From Planctomycetia bacterium (GTDB taxonomy: Bacteria > Planctomycetota > Planctomycetia > Pirellulales > Thermoguttaceae): a stretch of DNA of 64,000 nucleotides. Every line of letters begins with the position of its first letter. The stretch's first letter is position 1. Positions 45,797 to 54,755 of this stretch are shown here, one piece after another. The stretch is from positions 1-64,000 of the forward strand of contig JAUNSJ010000015.1 of assembly GCA_030539295.1 (NCBI GenBank), given 5' to 3'. A program made the translations under genes and the position numbers. Below the pieces are notes generated by a model. It saw nothing but the letters and a program-made list of their open reading frames with translations, was not told the DNA's origin and ran no database searches.

Positions 45797-47077
45797 TCAC
45801 TGCTGTTCGCTCTGGAGTGCAAGTCGAAAGCCAATGTATTCACAGCTTTGACGTGGCTTGCAACTGCTTCTCATGGCCACGCGGGTGCAGGCGACCGGAT
45901 GATAAAAACTTCCGCCTCGTGTTACCCTCGCGGTTCCATGGCACGGGCCTTGCGGGTCCGTCGCTGGCGAGACGCTGTAGTATCCCTTGTCGTACCAGTC
46001 GGAGCACCATTCCCAGACATTGCCGAGCATGTCAAAAAGCCCCCAGGGATTCGGGCTGAAACTGCCGACGGGCGAGGTCGCCTTCCAACCGTCGTCGAAG
46101 GGAAAGCAGCCGGGAACCTGCTCTTCGGCATTGCTGGTCCATTCGCGGCCGCGACTGTTGAGTTTGCCTTTGCCGTCTTTTGTGTCATTGCCCCAGAAAA
46201 AATCTGTTGATGTGCCAGCCCGGCATGCGTATTCCCACTGCGCTTCTGTGGGCAGACTATAGCGATAACCGCGCAGCCAGGGCAGTAGATGCGCTTCCGC
46301 GTTAAGCCATTCAATAAAATGCAAAGCGTCTTCGTGGCTGACGTGAACGACCGGATTGGCTTCCGTCTGCTCAAAGCCCGGGCCCGGATTAGCCCAGTTT
46401 CTTCCTTCGACCGTACCCATACTACCATCGGTCTTCATACCGAAAGAGATTCCTGTCTGTTCTGCCGTTGTTTTATAACCTGTCATTACGGTAAAACGTC
46501 GAAATTCCGCAACGGTGACCAGCTTTCGGGCCAAATAGAATGGATGTGACAAGGTGACTCTATGACGCGGGTGCGCATCACAAAACCATTTCTCTTTTCC
46601 GCATGCAAATTTGCGAACGACCAGCGAAGGCGACATTGTATCGCCCATGAAAAACGTGCCAGGATGACACAGAAGAAAATAGTCTTTTTGCGTTGGAAAG
46701 AAAGTCAGATCGCTATCATCCTCATGAGCGGTAAAGCAGGTGTTTTTTGCGACCGTTGTTTTGAATCCGGAGTTAAGACTCAAGGCGCTTAGTCGTGCAC
46801 GCGTATCGCAAATTTGTGGGGTCTCATGAAACATTTGAAGTTCCGCATCAAGTTCGTTAAGAATTGTTTTATCCGCGCTCAATCGTTCCAGGGACATATC
46901 AATTTCCAAGGCACGCTGTTCCTCATGCGCGAGTAAATCGTCTTTCCATTCGCTGGCTGTCCCTGCTACCTCGTGGAGTTCTCGCACAATGAGGAGCCTG
47001 TCACGCAAGGTGCTGTTGTTCAAGCATGACAATCGCCATTGGTTCAAAAGTTGCTCTATTTTTGTATTCGTGTTCAT
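45797..47077 (-). CDS. FGE-sulfatase (SUMF1) fold protein, last gene of the seven-gene operon
   Basis: A 426-residue protein. About 115 N-terminal residues are helical and charged. The rest is an FGE/C-type-lectin-like domain: FFMGDTMSPS, YLARKLVTVAEFRRF, YSLPTEAQWEYACRAGT, SPNPWGLFDMLGNVWEWCSDWY and YIGFRLAL at the end. In the SUMF1 active-site segment it reads GGSFYHPVACTRVAM: the first catalytic cysteine position is not a cysteine and only one is kept, so enzyme activity is doubtful. Such domains act as variable binding modules in many bacterial signalling and conflict systems. ATG 47077 is chosen; a longer frame to 47173 overlaps the preceding gene. It is 29 bp downstream of the GTPase gene. 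Confidence 0.82.
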   Translation of the reverse strand: MNTNTKIEQLLNQWRLSCLNNSTLRDRLLIVRELHEVAGTASEWKDDLLAHEEQRALEIDMSLERLSADKTILNELDAELQMFHETPQICDTRARLSALSLNSGFKTTVAKNTCFTAHEDDSDLTFFPTQKDYFLLCHPGTFFMGDTMSPSLVVRKFACGKEKWFCDAHPRHRVTLSHPFYLARKLVTVAEFRRFTVMTGYKTTAEQTGISFGMKTDGSMGTVEGRNWANPGPGFEQTEANPVVHVSHEDALHFIEWLNAEAHLLPWLRGYRYSLPTEAQWEYACRAGTSTDFFWGNDTKDGKGKLNSRGREWTSNAEEQVPGCFPFDDGWKATSPVGSFSPNPWGLFDMLGNVWEWCSDWYDKGYYSVSPATDPQGPCHGTARVTRGGSFYHPVACTRVAMRSSCKPRQSCEYIGFRLALQSEQQ

Positions 47078-47106
47078 GGAAAATATGCAGTTCCTGTTTC
47101 GTTGTT

Positions 47107-48414
47107 TTATCTCATTGTGATTATTGGTGATTCGTGTCGGGCCATGGCGTACAGCAGCGGGACACCGACCCAAACAGGCGAAGCTCCGGCTCGAGACAGA
47201 TTCGCGTTCTCATCCCCCAAATCGGAGTCTGGCACGCTACAATTTACGCCCGTTACACTCACCGGGAGAAAGAGAACATCAGTAGCAAAGGCACTTACCA
47301 CGTTCAGGAACTCTGGCGCATATTCCGCAAAGAGAGCCAAAATGGCATCGGACACATCCTGCAAGATTCTCGAGTCGAGAGAAAGTTTTTTGCCTGTGCT
47401 TAGAACAGGGTCGTCGTTTAGATGTGCCTGAATGGTGTCGGGGAGCAGCGATTTCCATACATCGCACTTCGTTACAACGATAACCAGCGGCCGATCGTAT
47501 TTTTCCATTGCCGACAGTCTTTGCCCCGTTTCGTTCCGATATTCTGCGCGTATCCTCTTCGCCATATCATTGAATACGGTTATCGGGTCGTCCAAAATTG
47601 TTGTATCGTTCATGTCATCTTGTGTGTTGAAGGCATCGGCTTGTCGAGCTGTAAGTAATGGACTTTGCATAAAGTGGAAATTTTGCACAGGGTCGTAAAA
47701 AAAGAAAAGAGCATCTCCGAGGCTGATAGAGCCTGATATCGTTCGTGGAGGAAATTCGGTCCCGGCCGGAAGATCCAGCTCGTACTGGTCATAGAGACAA
47801 ATGGCATACTTCCGTGAAATATCGTCCGTCCGATTGATAAAATACAAAGCTGGGGTCCATAAAACAACGGGATGATCGCCTGGTGGAGCATTCTGATCAT
47901 ACGTGTCCATTTTACTGTCCGGGATGAAAACAGATTTAGCGATTGTTGCATCGCATGAATATTCAAGTTTTTTAATAGCAGGACCGGTTGCTCTGGTGGG
48001 GAATAACAGCTCAATCATACGTGCCCACTCGGTGCATAATTCGGAGCAGGACTCATGAAGTTCGAGACCGTAATTCTGAAGTGAGCGTTTCATCCACCAG
48101 ACCATAGCGGTCAGAAAGAAGGTTTTTCCGGTGCGTCGCCCACCCGCTAGCGTGAGCATAAACGGTTGGGTTTCGAGATACTCCTGGTCGAATTGCAAAT
48201 GACAGTGCGGACAGGCGACTGCCTCGCATTCCCGATTCTCGGCATCCAGAGCGTGCGCATCGGGAGTAAAATGCCGCGGTGAGAAGCGAATGGGTTCGTT
48301 TGGTACCCGGGCATCGCGACATTCGGAGTTCCGGTTCGCAACCCATAGTGTATCTTCGGCGCGGAATTGAGCCGCACAGTGGGGACATTTTATGTAAGTT
48401 CGTGCAGTTAACAT
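47107..48414 (-). CDS. Zinc-ribbon GTPase (double-GTPase-like)
   Basis: A 435-residue soluble NTPase. CPHC at 10-13 and CPHC at 68-71 form a zinc ribbon. It is followed by a P-loop GTPase fold: G1 GGRRTGKT at 91-98, a switch-like ICLYDQYELD strand near 205-214, ALFFFYDP near 235, and G4 TKCD at 315-318. This arrangement resembles the GTPases (double-GTPase, DO-GTPase group) reported in bacterial NTP-dependent conflict systems; that link is by recollection of the family, not a search. The start is uncertain: ATG 48414 places the ribbon near the N-terminus, ATG 48456 would overlap the upstream gene by 29 bp. Located between coiled-coil and FGE-fold genes in one operon. Confidence 0.75.
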   Translation of the reverse strand: MLTARTYIKCPHCAAQFRAEDTLWVANRNSECRDARVPNEPIRFSPRHFTPDAHALDAENRECEAVACPHCHLQFDQEYLETQPFMLTLAGGRRTGKTFFLTAMVWWMKRSLQNYGLELHESCSELCTEWARMIELLFPTRATGPAIKKLEYSCDATIAKSVFIPDSKMDTYDQNAPPGDHPVVLWTPALYFINRTDDISRKYAICLYDQYELDLPAGTEFPPRTISGSISLGDALFFFYDPVQNFHFMQSPLLTARQADAFNTQDDMNDTTILDDPITVFNDMAKRIRAEYRNETGQRLSAMEKYDRPLVIVVTKCDVWKSLLPDTIQAHLNDDPVLSTGKKLSLDSRILQDVSDAILALFAEYAPEFLNVVSAFATDVLFLPVSVTGVNCSVPDSDLGDENANLSRAGASPVWVGVPLLYAMARHESPIITMR

Positions 48415-48427
48415 AAATTGCAATTTC

Positions 48428-49399
48428 TTAAAATAGGTTGGTGGATGTTTCTTCATCGAATAAATCCGCTGGGAAGGAACGCCAGATTTCCTGGATACGC
48501 TGATTTGTCGCCGGGTCGAGAAGTGTTGCGTTCTGACTCAATAATTTTTCACACTCTTCCTTCGTTTTTCGGATCCGACGTTGATTGTCTGCTGTTTCCG
48601 CTTCAATAGAAGTTTTGTGTTCCAAAAGTTGATTTAATTCCCGGAGGCTTTCTTCTTGACGCGACTCGCATTGTTCCAGTTCCCGCTTGCGTTCCAGATA
48701 AGAGCGCTCATTTTCTTTGTATGTATTATATCTGAGACGCAGGCTCATTTCCGATTCGGCGAGCGAAGCAATCTGTTCTGACAGTAATGACGCTTCCGTG
48801 TTCAGCTCCTGCTGTTTTTTCTCCTGCTCCGCAAGTTGAACTTGTAATTTGCAAACTTCCTTGCGACGTTTCTCGAAGTCGGCGTTAAAATCGTCCTTTT
48901 GCTGCTGTAGTTTAAGCTTTGTGTCGGCCAACGTATTGTATGTATTCGTTAGCGTTTCGAGTGCCGTGATCTCCGAACGCAAATGAGCGTTTTCGGAACC
49001 GGCAACAGATTTTAGCGCTCGTGCAAGGCGTGTGGCGGCAGTCTTCACGCAGCCGCACTGAGCGTCATTCACAAGAGGTTTCAAGCCAAACGCGGAAGTG
49101 AGCAGGGCAAGCAAATCGGAGATCATTGCGTCTTGTGTTATTTTTGATAATCCTTCCGAAGAGTCAGGAGCGTGGATTTCGAACGGATTCCCGTCGAGCC
49201 AATAAAGTTGCGTATCAGCGGGACCTTCCATTTGCCTGGACTCAACGTTGTCACGCTGTAATGCCCAAGTAAGAATCGCGGTAACGAATGTCAAAACTCC
49301 GCTACGTAATTCCTCGTCGGTACCGCGTGTCTGTAGTTCCTTCAGCAGAGATTCCATTGTATTCACCGTATGTTCCTCTTTTGTCACGTTTGTTTTCAT
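48428..49399 (-). CDS. Coiled-coil protein of the seven-gene operon (C-terminal partner of the AAA+ gene)
   Basis: A 323-residue protein of no recognised family. Residues about 1-135 are a compact helical domain (LLKELQTRGTDEELRSGV, LTWALQRDN). Residues about 140-285 form a long coiled coil rich in Glu, Lys, Gln and Arg with heptad leucines (LKLQQQKDDFNADFEKRRKE, LERKRELEQCESRQ). A short terminal segment (IQEIWRSFPADLF) follows. It overlaps the AAA+ gene by 4 bp (ATGA). Long coiled coils next to AAA+ ATPases often serve as adaptors or scaffolds; that role is inferred. Confidence 0.7.
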   Translation of the reverse strand: MKTNVTKEEHTVNTMESLLKELQTRGTDEELRSGVLTFVTAILTWALQRDNVESRQMEGPADTQLYWLDGNPFEIHAPDSSEGLSKITQDAMISDLLALLTSAFGLKPLVNDAQCGCVKTAATRLARALKSVAGSENAHLRSEITALETLTNTYNTLADTKLKLQQQKDDFNADFEKRRKEVCKLQVQLAEQEKKQQELNTEASLLSEQIASLAESEMSLRLRYNTYKENERSYLERKRELEQCESRQEESLRELNQLLEHKTSIEAETADNQRRIRKTKEECEKLLSQNATLLDPATNQRIQEIWRSFPADLFDEETSTNLF

Positions 49400-51918
49400 A
49401 AAGCATCACCCGGATTCAGATCGTTAAGGATAACCGTATCGGCGCCACTGTCGCGCAGGGAAAGATTGTCAATAATTTTTTCTGCAATTTGTATTATGGT
49501 CCGCGCATTGGCAAATGTACGTTGATTTCGCTGGTCTTCTATCAAGGTGATCAGGTGTTTTTCAATTTCCATCTCTTGTGAGGAATCGCAGTGGCATCCG
49601 TTGTTCCGCAAATGACGATACAAAATCCGGAGGCACTCGTCCGTTGTATAATCCGGGAAGTCAATGCAATATCGAATTCGGCTTTTCAAACCCTGATTCG
49701 CGTTCTGCATCATGAACGCCATTTCATCTTTGTAGCCTGCGAGAATCACGATTACATTTGCATTTGTTTCGCTGGTTATTTCCGATACGATTGTATCGGT
49801 AACTTCCGTAGCGTAGCTGTCGACCGCGGAATCGCGCGGGCACAATGCGTAGGCCTCATCAATGAAAATCACCTTGCCTTCCTCACGTGCCTGTTTAAAC
49901 AGAGCGAGTACTTTGTCTTTTGACTGCCCCAGGTACGAGCCTTTCAGTTTGGTCGCCGATGTCTCCAGAATGTCAGTTCCCTCAATGAGTCCGAGAGCGT
50001 TAAAGACGCGCGACATGTATCGACCGATGGTCGTTTTGCCTGTGCCAGGTGGGCCAACGAATTGCATATTGTAGTTTGACCCTGTTGTCGCTTTACCAAG
50101 TTTCATATTGCGTTCAATGCGTCGCGCAAAGATACGAATTTGTTGTTTGACGCTGTCAAGACCAATAAAATTGGATGAGAGGTCGTCCAGAATCATGTCG
50201 ATTGTTTCTTTACGCTCAATGCCAGGCACGGCTCGCTCGTTAATCTCGTCGTACTGACCCTGGGCGCCGGCGTTAACGATAATTTCCTGAGACAAATTAC
50301 GTACACCACGCCCATTGGCGAATTTACCAAGGCGGTTTTTTTCCAAAATGTATTGACGGGCTTTTTCCGCTGCCGCAGGTGTCAAAGCACGTTGTGCCTT
50401 TGCCAGCGAAGCATGCAACATTTGCATGAGTTCTTCTGTCGTATAGTCGGAAAATTCTACTTTTCTGGAGAAACGACTCTCAATACCCGGATTAATTTTG
50501 TATATATCATTAAGGCGTTCCTTATAGCCGGCAATAATAACAATGAGTGAATCGCGGCGATCTTCCATAATTTTCATAAGGACTTCAAAAGCCTGTCGCA
50601 ACCAGTCGTTGTCCGCAAAGGCATAGGCTTCGTCGATGAAAAGAACGCCTCCGAGAGCTTCGTTGATCTTCTGCTTCATGTTCGCAATGGCGTCGCCGGG
50701 ATTATAGGGGCTGGCAATATCCTGTGCGGAAATTTCAATAAACGCCTGGGTGTCACACAAGCCGAGTCCATAATAAATTCGGCCGAGAATGCGTGCAACT
50801 TCCGTCTTGCCCGTCCCCGGATTCCCGAGAAAGATTGTGTGCAGGGAATAAGCGGAGGCAACTTTTCCTCTACGTTGGTCATGAAATTTCAGTTTTGCAA
50901 TTGTTTGTAATTTGTCAAGTTGTGTGCGAACTTCTTTAAGGCCGATCATCTCGTTTAATTGATTCCGGGCCGCTTGAAGAACCTCGTTACGCTTATCGCA
51001 CGAATCCTGGCAGAGCAAATCAAGAGAATCTGCTTGCGGATTGATGTTCATATTGCGACGAATAATTTGCGAAATGTTGTATAGACCATCACCGCGGTCG
51101 CCAGAAGTGCAAAGTTGGTTGTATAATTGCCGCGCGAGCAGTTCAGGATGTCCTGCCAGATTGTAGCGGCACTGAATTCTTGTCAGAAACGCCGCAATTT
51201 CGTGCGTATCTGGCGGACCGATGCGGACATTGGACGTCCAGCTGTGTAAATTACCCGTCAGATGTGCGGAGATTCTCTCGAATTCTTCCAGACGCGACTC
51301 TTTCACCAAGAGCAGGGAGCATGTGTCGATATGTCCAAAGCCGCCGGGAGGATTGGCCCAGTTGCGTAGTGTTTTTATTCGCTCAAGAGAGTCGGACGAA
51401 AGACTCCCGGAAGACTCATATTCCAGGAGATTTTCCGGATATTGAAAAATAATAAACGAGCGGGTAGTACTGGGAATAAGTCGATGGAGAATCTTATCGA
51501 AGAGAGCCGTTGTACGTGCGGCACTCTTAACCTGGTTGGCGGCGTTTTCCGTCTTGTCCGTATCGTCCTTGTTGACCGGTTCCTCTTTGCTCTGTGCATT
51601 ATTTGCAAAGGAGGAGTCGTTCGCATCCCAGGGAATTCCCGTGTCGTCTGCTGTAGCGCGATCGACGATTTGTGAGTAGAGGCGTTCCATCTCCGGCCTG
51701 GCAAATCGTGGTTTTAACGTTGTATCAAGCGACATGATAAGGTCGTAGCCGAGTATTTCCGCGTAGTGGAGAAGAGCATTTTCCAGACCGCGACATATGC
51801 CAAGAGGCGAATTGATAAAAAAATAGCCGTCCAGATTACCGGTAACAAGGAATTGCCGGCGACCGTTTTTCACGATGATACGGGAACTGATTCTATTGCA
51901 ATCGAATGCGGGAAGCAT
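49396..51918 (-). CDS. Tandem AAA+ ATPase (CbbX/SpoVK type)
   Basis: An 840-residue cytoplasmic ATPase with two complete CbbX/SpoVK-like AAA+ modules. The first has Walker A GNPGTGKT at 365-372 and Walker B LFIDE at 426-430; the second has GPPGTGKT at 622-629 and VIFIDE at 683-688. Both have IIAGYK or ILAGYK sensor strands and arginine-finger candidates (SRF, SRIRY). Residues 1-300 keep strand-helix order of an AAA-like module (FIIFQYPENLL, LLLVKESRLEEF, IGPPDTHEIAAF) but have no Walker motif, so this may be a degenerate third module. Related proteins remodel partner complexes (CbbX on Rubisco, EccA in type VII secretion). A 19-bp tandem repeat lies just upstream. Confidence 0.88.
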   Translation of the reverse strand: MLPAFDCNRISSRIIVKNGRRQFLVTGNLDGYFFINSPLGICRGLENALLHYAEILGYDLIMSLDTTLKPRFARPEMERLYSQIVDRATADDTGIPWDANDSSFANNAQSKEEPVNKDDTDKTENAANQVKSAARTTALFDKILHRLIPSTTRSFIIFQYPENLLEYESSGSLSSDSLERIKTLRNWANPPGGFGHIDTCSLLLVKESRLEEFERISAHLTGNLHSWTSNVRIGPPDTHEIAAFLTRIQCRYNLAGHPELLARQLYNQLCTSGDRGDGLYNISQIIRRNMNINPQADSLDLLCQDSCDKRNEVLQAARNQLNEMIGLKEVRTQLDKLQTIAKLKFHDQRRGKVASAYSLHTIFLGNPGTGKTEVARILGRIYYGLGLCDTQAFIEISAQDIASPYNPGDAIANMKQKINEALGGVLFIDEAYAFADNDWLRQAFEVLMKIMEDRRDSLIVIIAGYKERLNDIYKINPGIESRFSRKVEFSDYTTEELMQMLHASLAKAQRALTPAAAEKARQYILEKNRLGKFANGRGVRNLSQEIIVNAGAQGQYDEINERAVPGIERKETIDMILDDLSSNFIGLDSVKQQIRIFARRIERNMKLGKATTGSNYNMQFVGPPGTGKTTIGRYMSRVFNALGLIEGTDILETSATKLKGSYLGQSKDKVLALFKQAREEGKVIFIDEAYALCPRDSAVDSYATEVTDTIVSEITSETNANVIVILAGYKDEMAFMMQNANQGLKSRIRYCIDFPDYTTDECLRILYRHLRNNGCHCDSSQEMEIEKHLITLIEDQRNQRTFANARTIIQIAEKIIDNLSLRDSGADTVILNDLNPGDAL

Positions 51919-51931
51919 AGTTGAATCCGTT

Positions 51932-51969
51932 TATTTTTGCCTGGTGTGCGTATTTTTGCCTGGTGTGCG
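51932..51969 (-). repeat. Perfect 19-bp tandem repeat between coiled-coil and AAA+ genes
   Basis: TATTTTTGCCTGGTGTGCG occurs twice in direct tandem (51932-51950 and 51951-51969), filling most of the 63-bp gap upstream of the AAA+ start codon. Confidence 0.95.
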
Positions 51970-51981
51970 AGTGAACCTCAT

Positions 51982-53058
51982 TTACGACTGACGTTGGCGC
52001 AGTGTCGTCTGCTCCTGGACTTTGATTTGCTGTTTTGTCATCGAGTTTGTATTGCGTAAGCCGCGTCCGCTGACATCGCCCCAATCCTGTATGGTTAAAT
52101 CGACTTTGGATTTCAGGTGTTCGGCGAGAGAAGCGACGCGTAAGCGGCAGTCCGTCTCGTCGGTGTTGTTAACTTCAAGTTGCATTTCACCGTCCAGGTT
52201 GACGCGAAAGAACAAATTACCGTTATTGCCTGCTGTGTTGGCACGAATGGTCAGGTCGGCCAGACGGTGATTGGGTGCCACACTGGCGTTGGATGCAGAA
52301 TCGTATCGAACGGCAGGGGTATCGTAATCCAACTCATGGAGTGCTTCCAGAATTGCCTTTGTTATAAGATTGCGACGTTCTGCCCGCATTTTATTTTCGT
52401 TAGCCGCGTTAAAGAGAGTGCGAAACAGAGCGAGTGATTCTTCCGCGTGTTCCTTCGCGGAATCGAACTGTTCCGTGCTCAATTCCTGCCGCGCAGATTG
52501 CATAAGGGAACTAGCGTGCTGGAGTTCGTCGAGGTCGTCGCACCATTGACGTAATGATTCCAATCCGAATCCGTCCACTTCCTCTTCCAGCGTTGTACAC
52601 AGTTGCGTCGCTGCGGCTCGTTTGAGTTCATGCTGACGAATCTCCTCCATCTTCTGTTCAAGGAGAATGCGGGCGTTCTCAAATTCCGTATTTGCGAGTG
52701 TCATCATACTTTTTACATCCAGCATGAGGTCAAGAGCCGCGTTACTCTGCTTTTCCATCTCTTGCAAATTCGGACCGAACTGCCATATCTTATCGTATTT
52801 TTTGCAGACCTGTTCGTAGGAGTCAAGAGCTTTCTGAAAAAGCTCGTTCCCCTTATCCCATGCGTCGGAGGCGGCCTTGGGTAAGTCCGGAGAGGCAAGA
52901 ATCGTTTGTTCATTCTTGCGAGCTGCCAGACATGCACTCTTTGCCGCTTTGTATCCTTTGTTCAGTCGTTTCCAGTTTGCATCGGCGGTCGCCTTTGACA
53001 GGCCATAGTTGAGCTGATAGGCCAGTTCCAGTAGTCCGAGTTTGGGTGTGCCACTCAT
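51982..53058 (-). CDS. Coiled-coil/helical protein of the seven-gene operon
   Basis: A 358-residue protein with no recognised family. It is almost wholly helical from 10 to 250, with repeated two-helix units like YKAAKSACLAARKNEQT, LFQKALDSYEQVCKKYDKI and ALDLMLDVKSMMTLANTEF, then a mixed alpha/beta end (about 255-330, DLTIRANTAGNNGNLFFRVN, GEMQLEVNN). The ATG at 53058 overlaps the TPR gene stop by 4 bp. It probably binds partners of the operon as a scaffold. Not similar in sequence to the other coiled-coil protein at 48428-49399. Confidence 0.7.
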   Translation of the reverse strand: MSGTPKLGLLELAYQLNYGLSKATADANWKRLNKGYKAAKSACLAARKNEQTILASPDLPKAASDAWDKGNELFQKALDSYEQVCKKYDKIWQFGPNLQEMEKQSNAALDLMLDVKSMMTLANTEFENARILLEQKMEEIRQHELKRAAATQLCTTLEEEVDGFGLESLRQWCDDLDELQHASSLMQSARQELSTEQFDSAKEHAEESLALFRTLFNAANENKMRAERRNLITKAILEALHELDYDTPAVRYDSASNASVAPNHRLADLTIRANTAGNNGNLFFRVNLDGEMQLEVNNTDETDCRLRVASLAEHLKSKVDLTIQDWGDVSGRGLRNTNSMTKQQIKVQEQTTLRQRQS

Positions 53059-54026
53059 TTTTTTGTCTCCCTTGGTGTTTCTTTGCGGGAATGTGGGTCC
53101 ACGTTTGTCTTGTTGCTCACTGGGCCCGTTGTTCTTTGTAGTGCTTCGAGCTTCTGACGCCACAGACGAGCCGAAGTAAAATCGTACATTCTGTTATAAA
53201 TACGCACGAGTAATTCACAGGCCGCCTGGTTTTTCGGGTCACACTCGAATGCGTGAAGGCAGTCCTCGCGTGCCGCGTCGAGTTGCTTCATGTAATAGAA
53301 GATTTCGCCGCGTAACTGACAGGCTTGAGCGGAATCCGGATTCCTGTCCAGATAAGCATTGACGTATTCCAGAGCTTTTTCGTCGTCGCGATTGGCATGA
53401 CAACTTGCGGCCAGGTCGAGCTCTTGCTCCGCGGCCTCCTTCGTCCCGGCTGAGGCAGGGGCACGTTGCGTTCTATTCTTGTTGAGGACTGAATTTGCCG
53501 GTTGGCAGAGGCCAGGGATCTCATTGAGTTTGTTACGCAGCTGAACCAGTTCGGGGTAATCGGTCAGCGACGCGTCGCCGGCCTGTCGGAAGGCCTCTTC
53601 ACAATCCTTTTTCGCCTGGTGTGGATTCCCGCTAAGGAGATGAGTAAGGGCACGTTGGTACAAGCAGGAGACAGGTGCTGCGGTTCCCAACTCCAGAGCG
53701 TGGGTAAAGTCGGACACGGCATGTTGCCAGTCGGACCGAGCGTGAGAGAATTGTCCGCGAGCCAGATAGATCGCGGCGTCGTCCGGGCACTCGCGCAGCG
53801 CTTCGTTTAAGTCGGCTATGGCGATCTCGTACTCCTCCCGGTAGGACCAGGCCAGAGCGCGTCGACAGTAAATTTTCCACAGGGGATAACCCCTCCCTTC
53901 CGCTTGTTCCGAACTGGATTTCAGACGCTCAATGGCTTGTGTAAAGCAGGCAATGGCGTTCAGATAATCCTTTCGGTCGAAGAGGTCCGAACCTTGGCGT
54001 AGAAGTATCAAAATCGAATCAGTCAT
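53055..54026 (-). CDS. TPR-repeat protein of the seven-gene operon
   Basis: A 323-residue soluble protein made of tetratricopeptide repeats, for protein-protein contacts. Repeats are visible as KDYLNAIACFTQAIERL, YEIAIADLNEALRECPDDA, WQHAVSDFTHALELG, PHQAKKDCEEAFRQAGD, DEKALEYVNAYLDRNPDSA and LDAAREDCLHAFECDPKNQA, with a central linker around 165-205. It has no signal peptide. It starts 8 bp before the end of the radical-SAM gene and overlaps the coiled-coil gene by 4 bp, so it is tightly coupled in the operon. Confidence 0.82.
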   Translation of the reverse strand: MTDSILILLRQGSDLFDRKDYLNAIACFTQAIERLKSSSEQAEGRGYPLWKIYCRRALAWSYREEYEIAIADLNEALRECPDDAAIYLARGQFSHARSDWQHAVSDFTHALELGTAAPVSCLYQRALTHLLSGNPHQAKKDCEEAFRQAGDASLTDYPELVQLRNKLNEIPGLCQPANSVLNKNRTQRAPASAGTKEAAEQELDLAASCHANRDDEKALEYVNAYLDRNPDSAQACQLRGEIFYYMKQLDAAREDCLHAFECDPKNQAACELLVRIYNRMYDFTSARLWRQKLEALQRTTGPVSNKTNVDPHSRKETPRETKK

Positions 54027-54663
54027 GTTGGTCCTCGTGTGCCTGTGCGAACGTTAGGGTAACATTATTTTGTGCCAGGAGTGTGGTGAACCTGTTGAGA
54101 AAGGAACACGTTGGAACGCCACTAAGCGTGAACGTTCCATTGGCCGCAAGTTCGATTTCGATTTCCCGGCTCTTGGCGGCGTACCACACAGGCTCCTCTT
54201 CGGCGTAGCGGTCACTCAGGAAAAGGAATCGCTGGTTCTCCGAGCCACGCCAGCGCTGACCGAAATCCTCTTCCAGACGGTATTCACCATCAATGAGAAC
54301 GTCTACATACTGCAAAACTTCTTCAGTCGCCGCCATTTCCAGGAGCTGTTCATAGCGATAGCCGGAATATGCCAGCACAGACAGTTCCGAATTCATCCGC
54401 ACAAGCTTAAGAAAACGCGCTAACAGAGTGAGGGCCTGTTCAAAGGGTTCGCCCCCGGAGAGCGTGATTCCTTCGATACCCTTATTGCCAAGAACCCAAT
54501 GCGCAAGCTCATCCGGCGATATAAGTTCAACCGGACCGGCGCCTGTGCCCGTATCGGCTATGCAGTCCGGGCAGCGTCGCGAGCAGCCGGCGAACCAGAT
54601 GACACTTCTGGTTCCGGGCCCAAGTACATTGCAAAACGACTTCTTGCGGCTGACGGACAGCAT
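54019..54663 (-). CDS. NrdG-like radical SAM activase, first gene of the seven-gene operon
   Basis: A 214-residue protein resembling anaerobic ribonucleotide reductase activating enzyme and other small glycyl-radical activases. The three 4Fe-4S cysteines are C27, C31 and C34 in GCSRRCPDC, followed by LSGGEPFEQ (SAM-binding GGEP) and VLAYSGYRYEQL. ATG 54663 is chosen because a G-rich ribosome site precedes it; a GTG at 54675 is the alternative. There is no nrdD next to it. It heads an operon of regulatory-looking proteins, so its substrate may be a partner protein or small molecule and not a reductase. Behind a near-consensus promoter. Confidence 0.8.
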   Translation of the reverse strand: MLSVSRKKSFCNVLGPGTRSVIWFAGCSRRCPDCIADTGTGAGPVELISPDELAHWVLGNKGIEGITLSGGEPFEQALTLLARFLKLVRMNSELSVLAYSGYRYEQLLEMAATEEVLQYVDVLIDGEYRLEEDFGQRWRGSENQRFLFLSDRYAEEEPVWYAAKSREIEIELAANGTFTLSGVPTCSFLNRFTTLLAQNNVTLTFAQAHEDQHD

Positions 54664-54755
54664 AATACCCCCCACACAAAAAAACTTTTCGGTCGTAAAC
54701 GAGCTGCCAGCGCGTAATCCGAATTCCGGTCTGTTGGCAGTGCTAAAACATTCTT

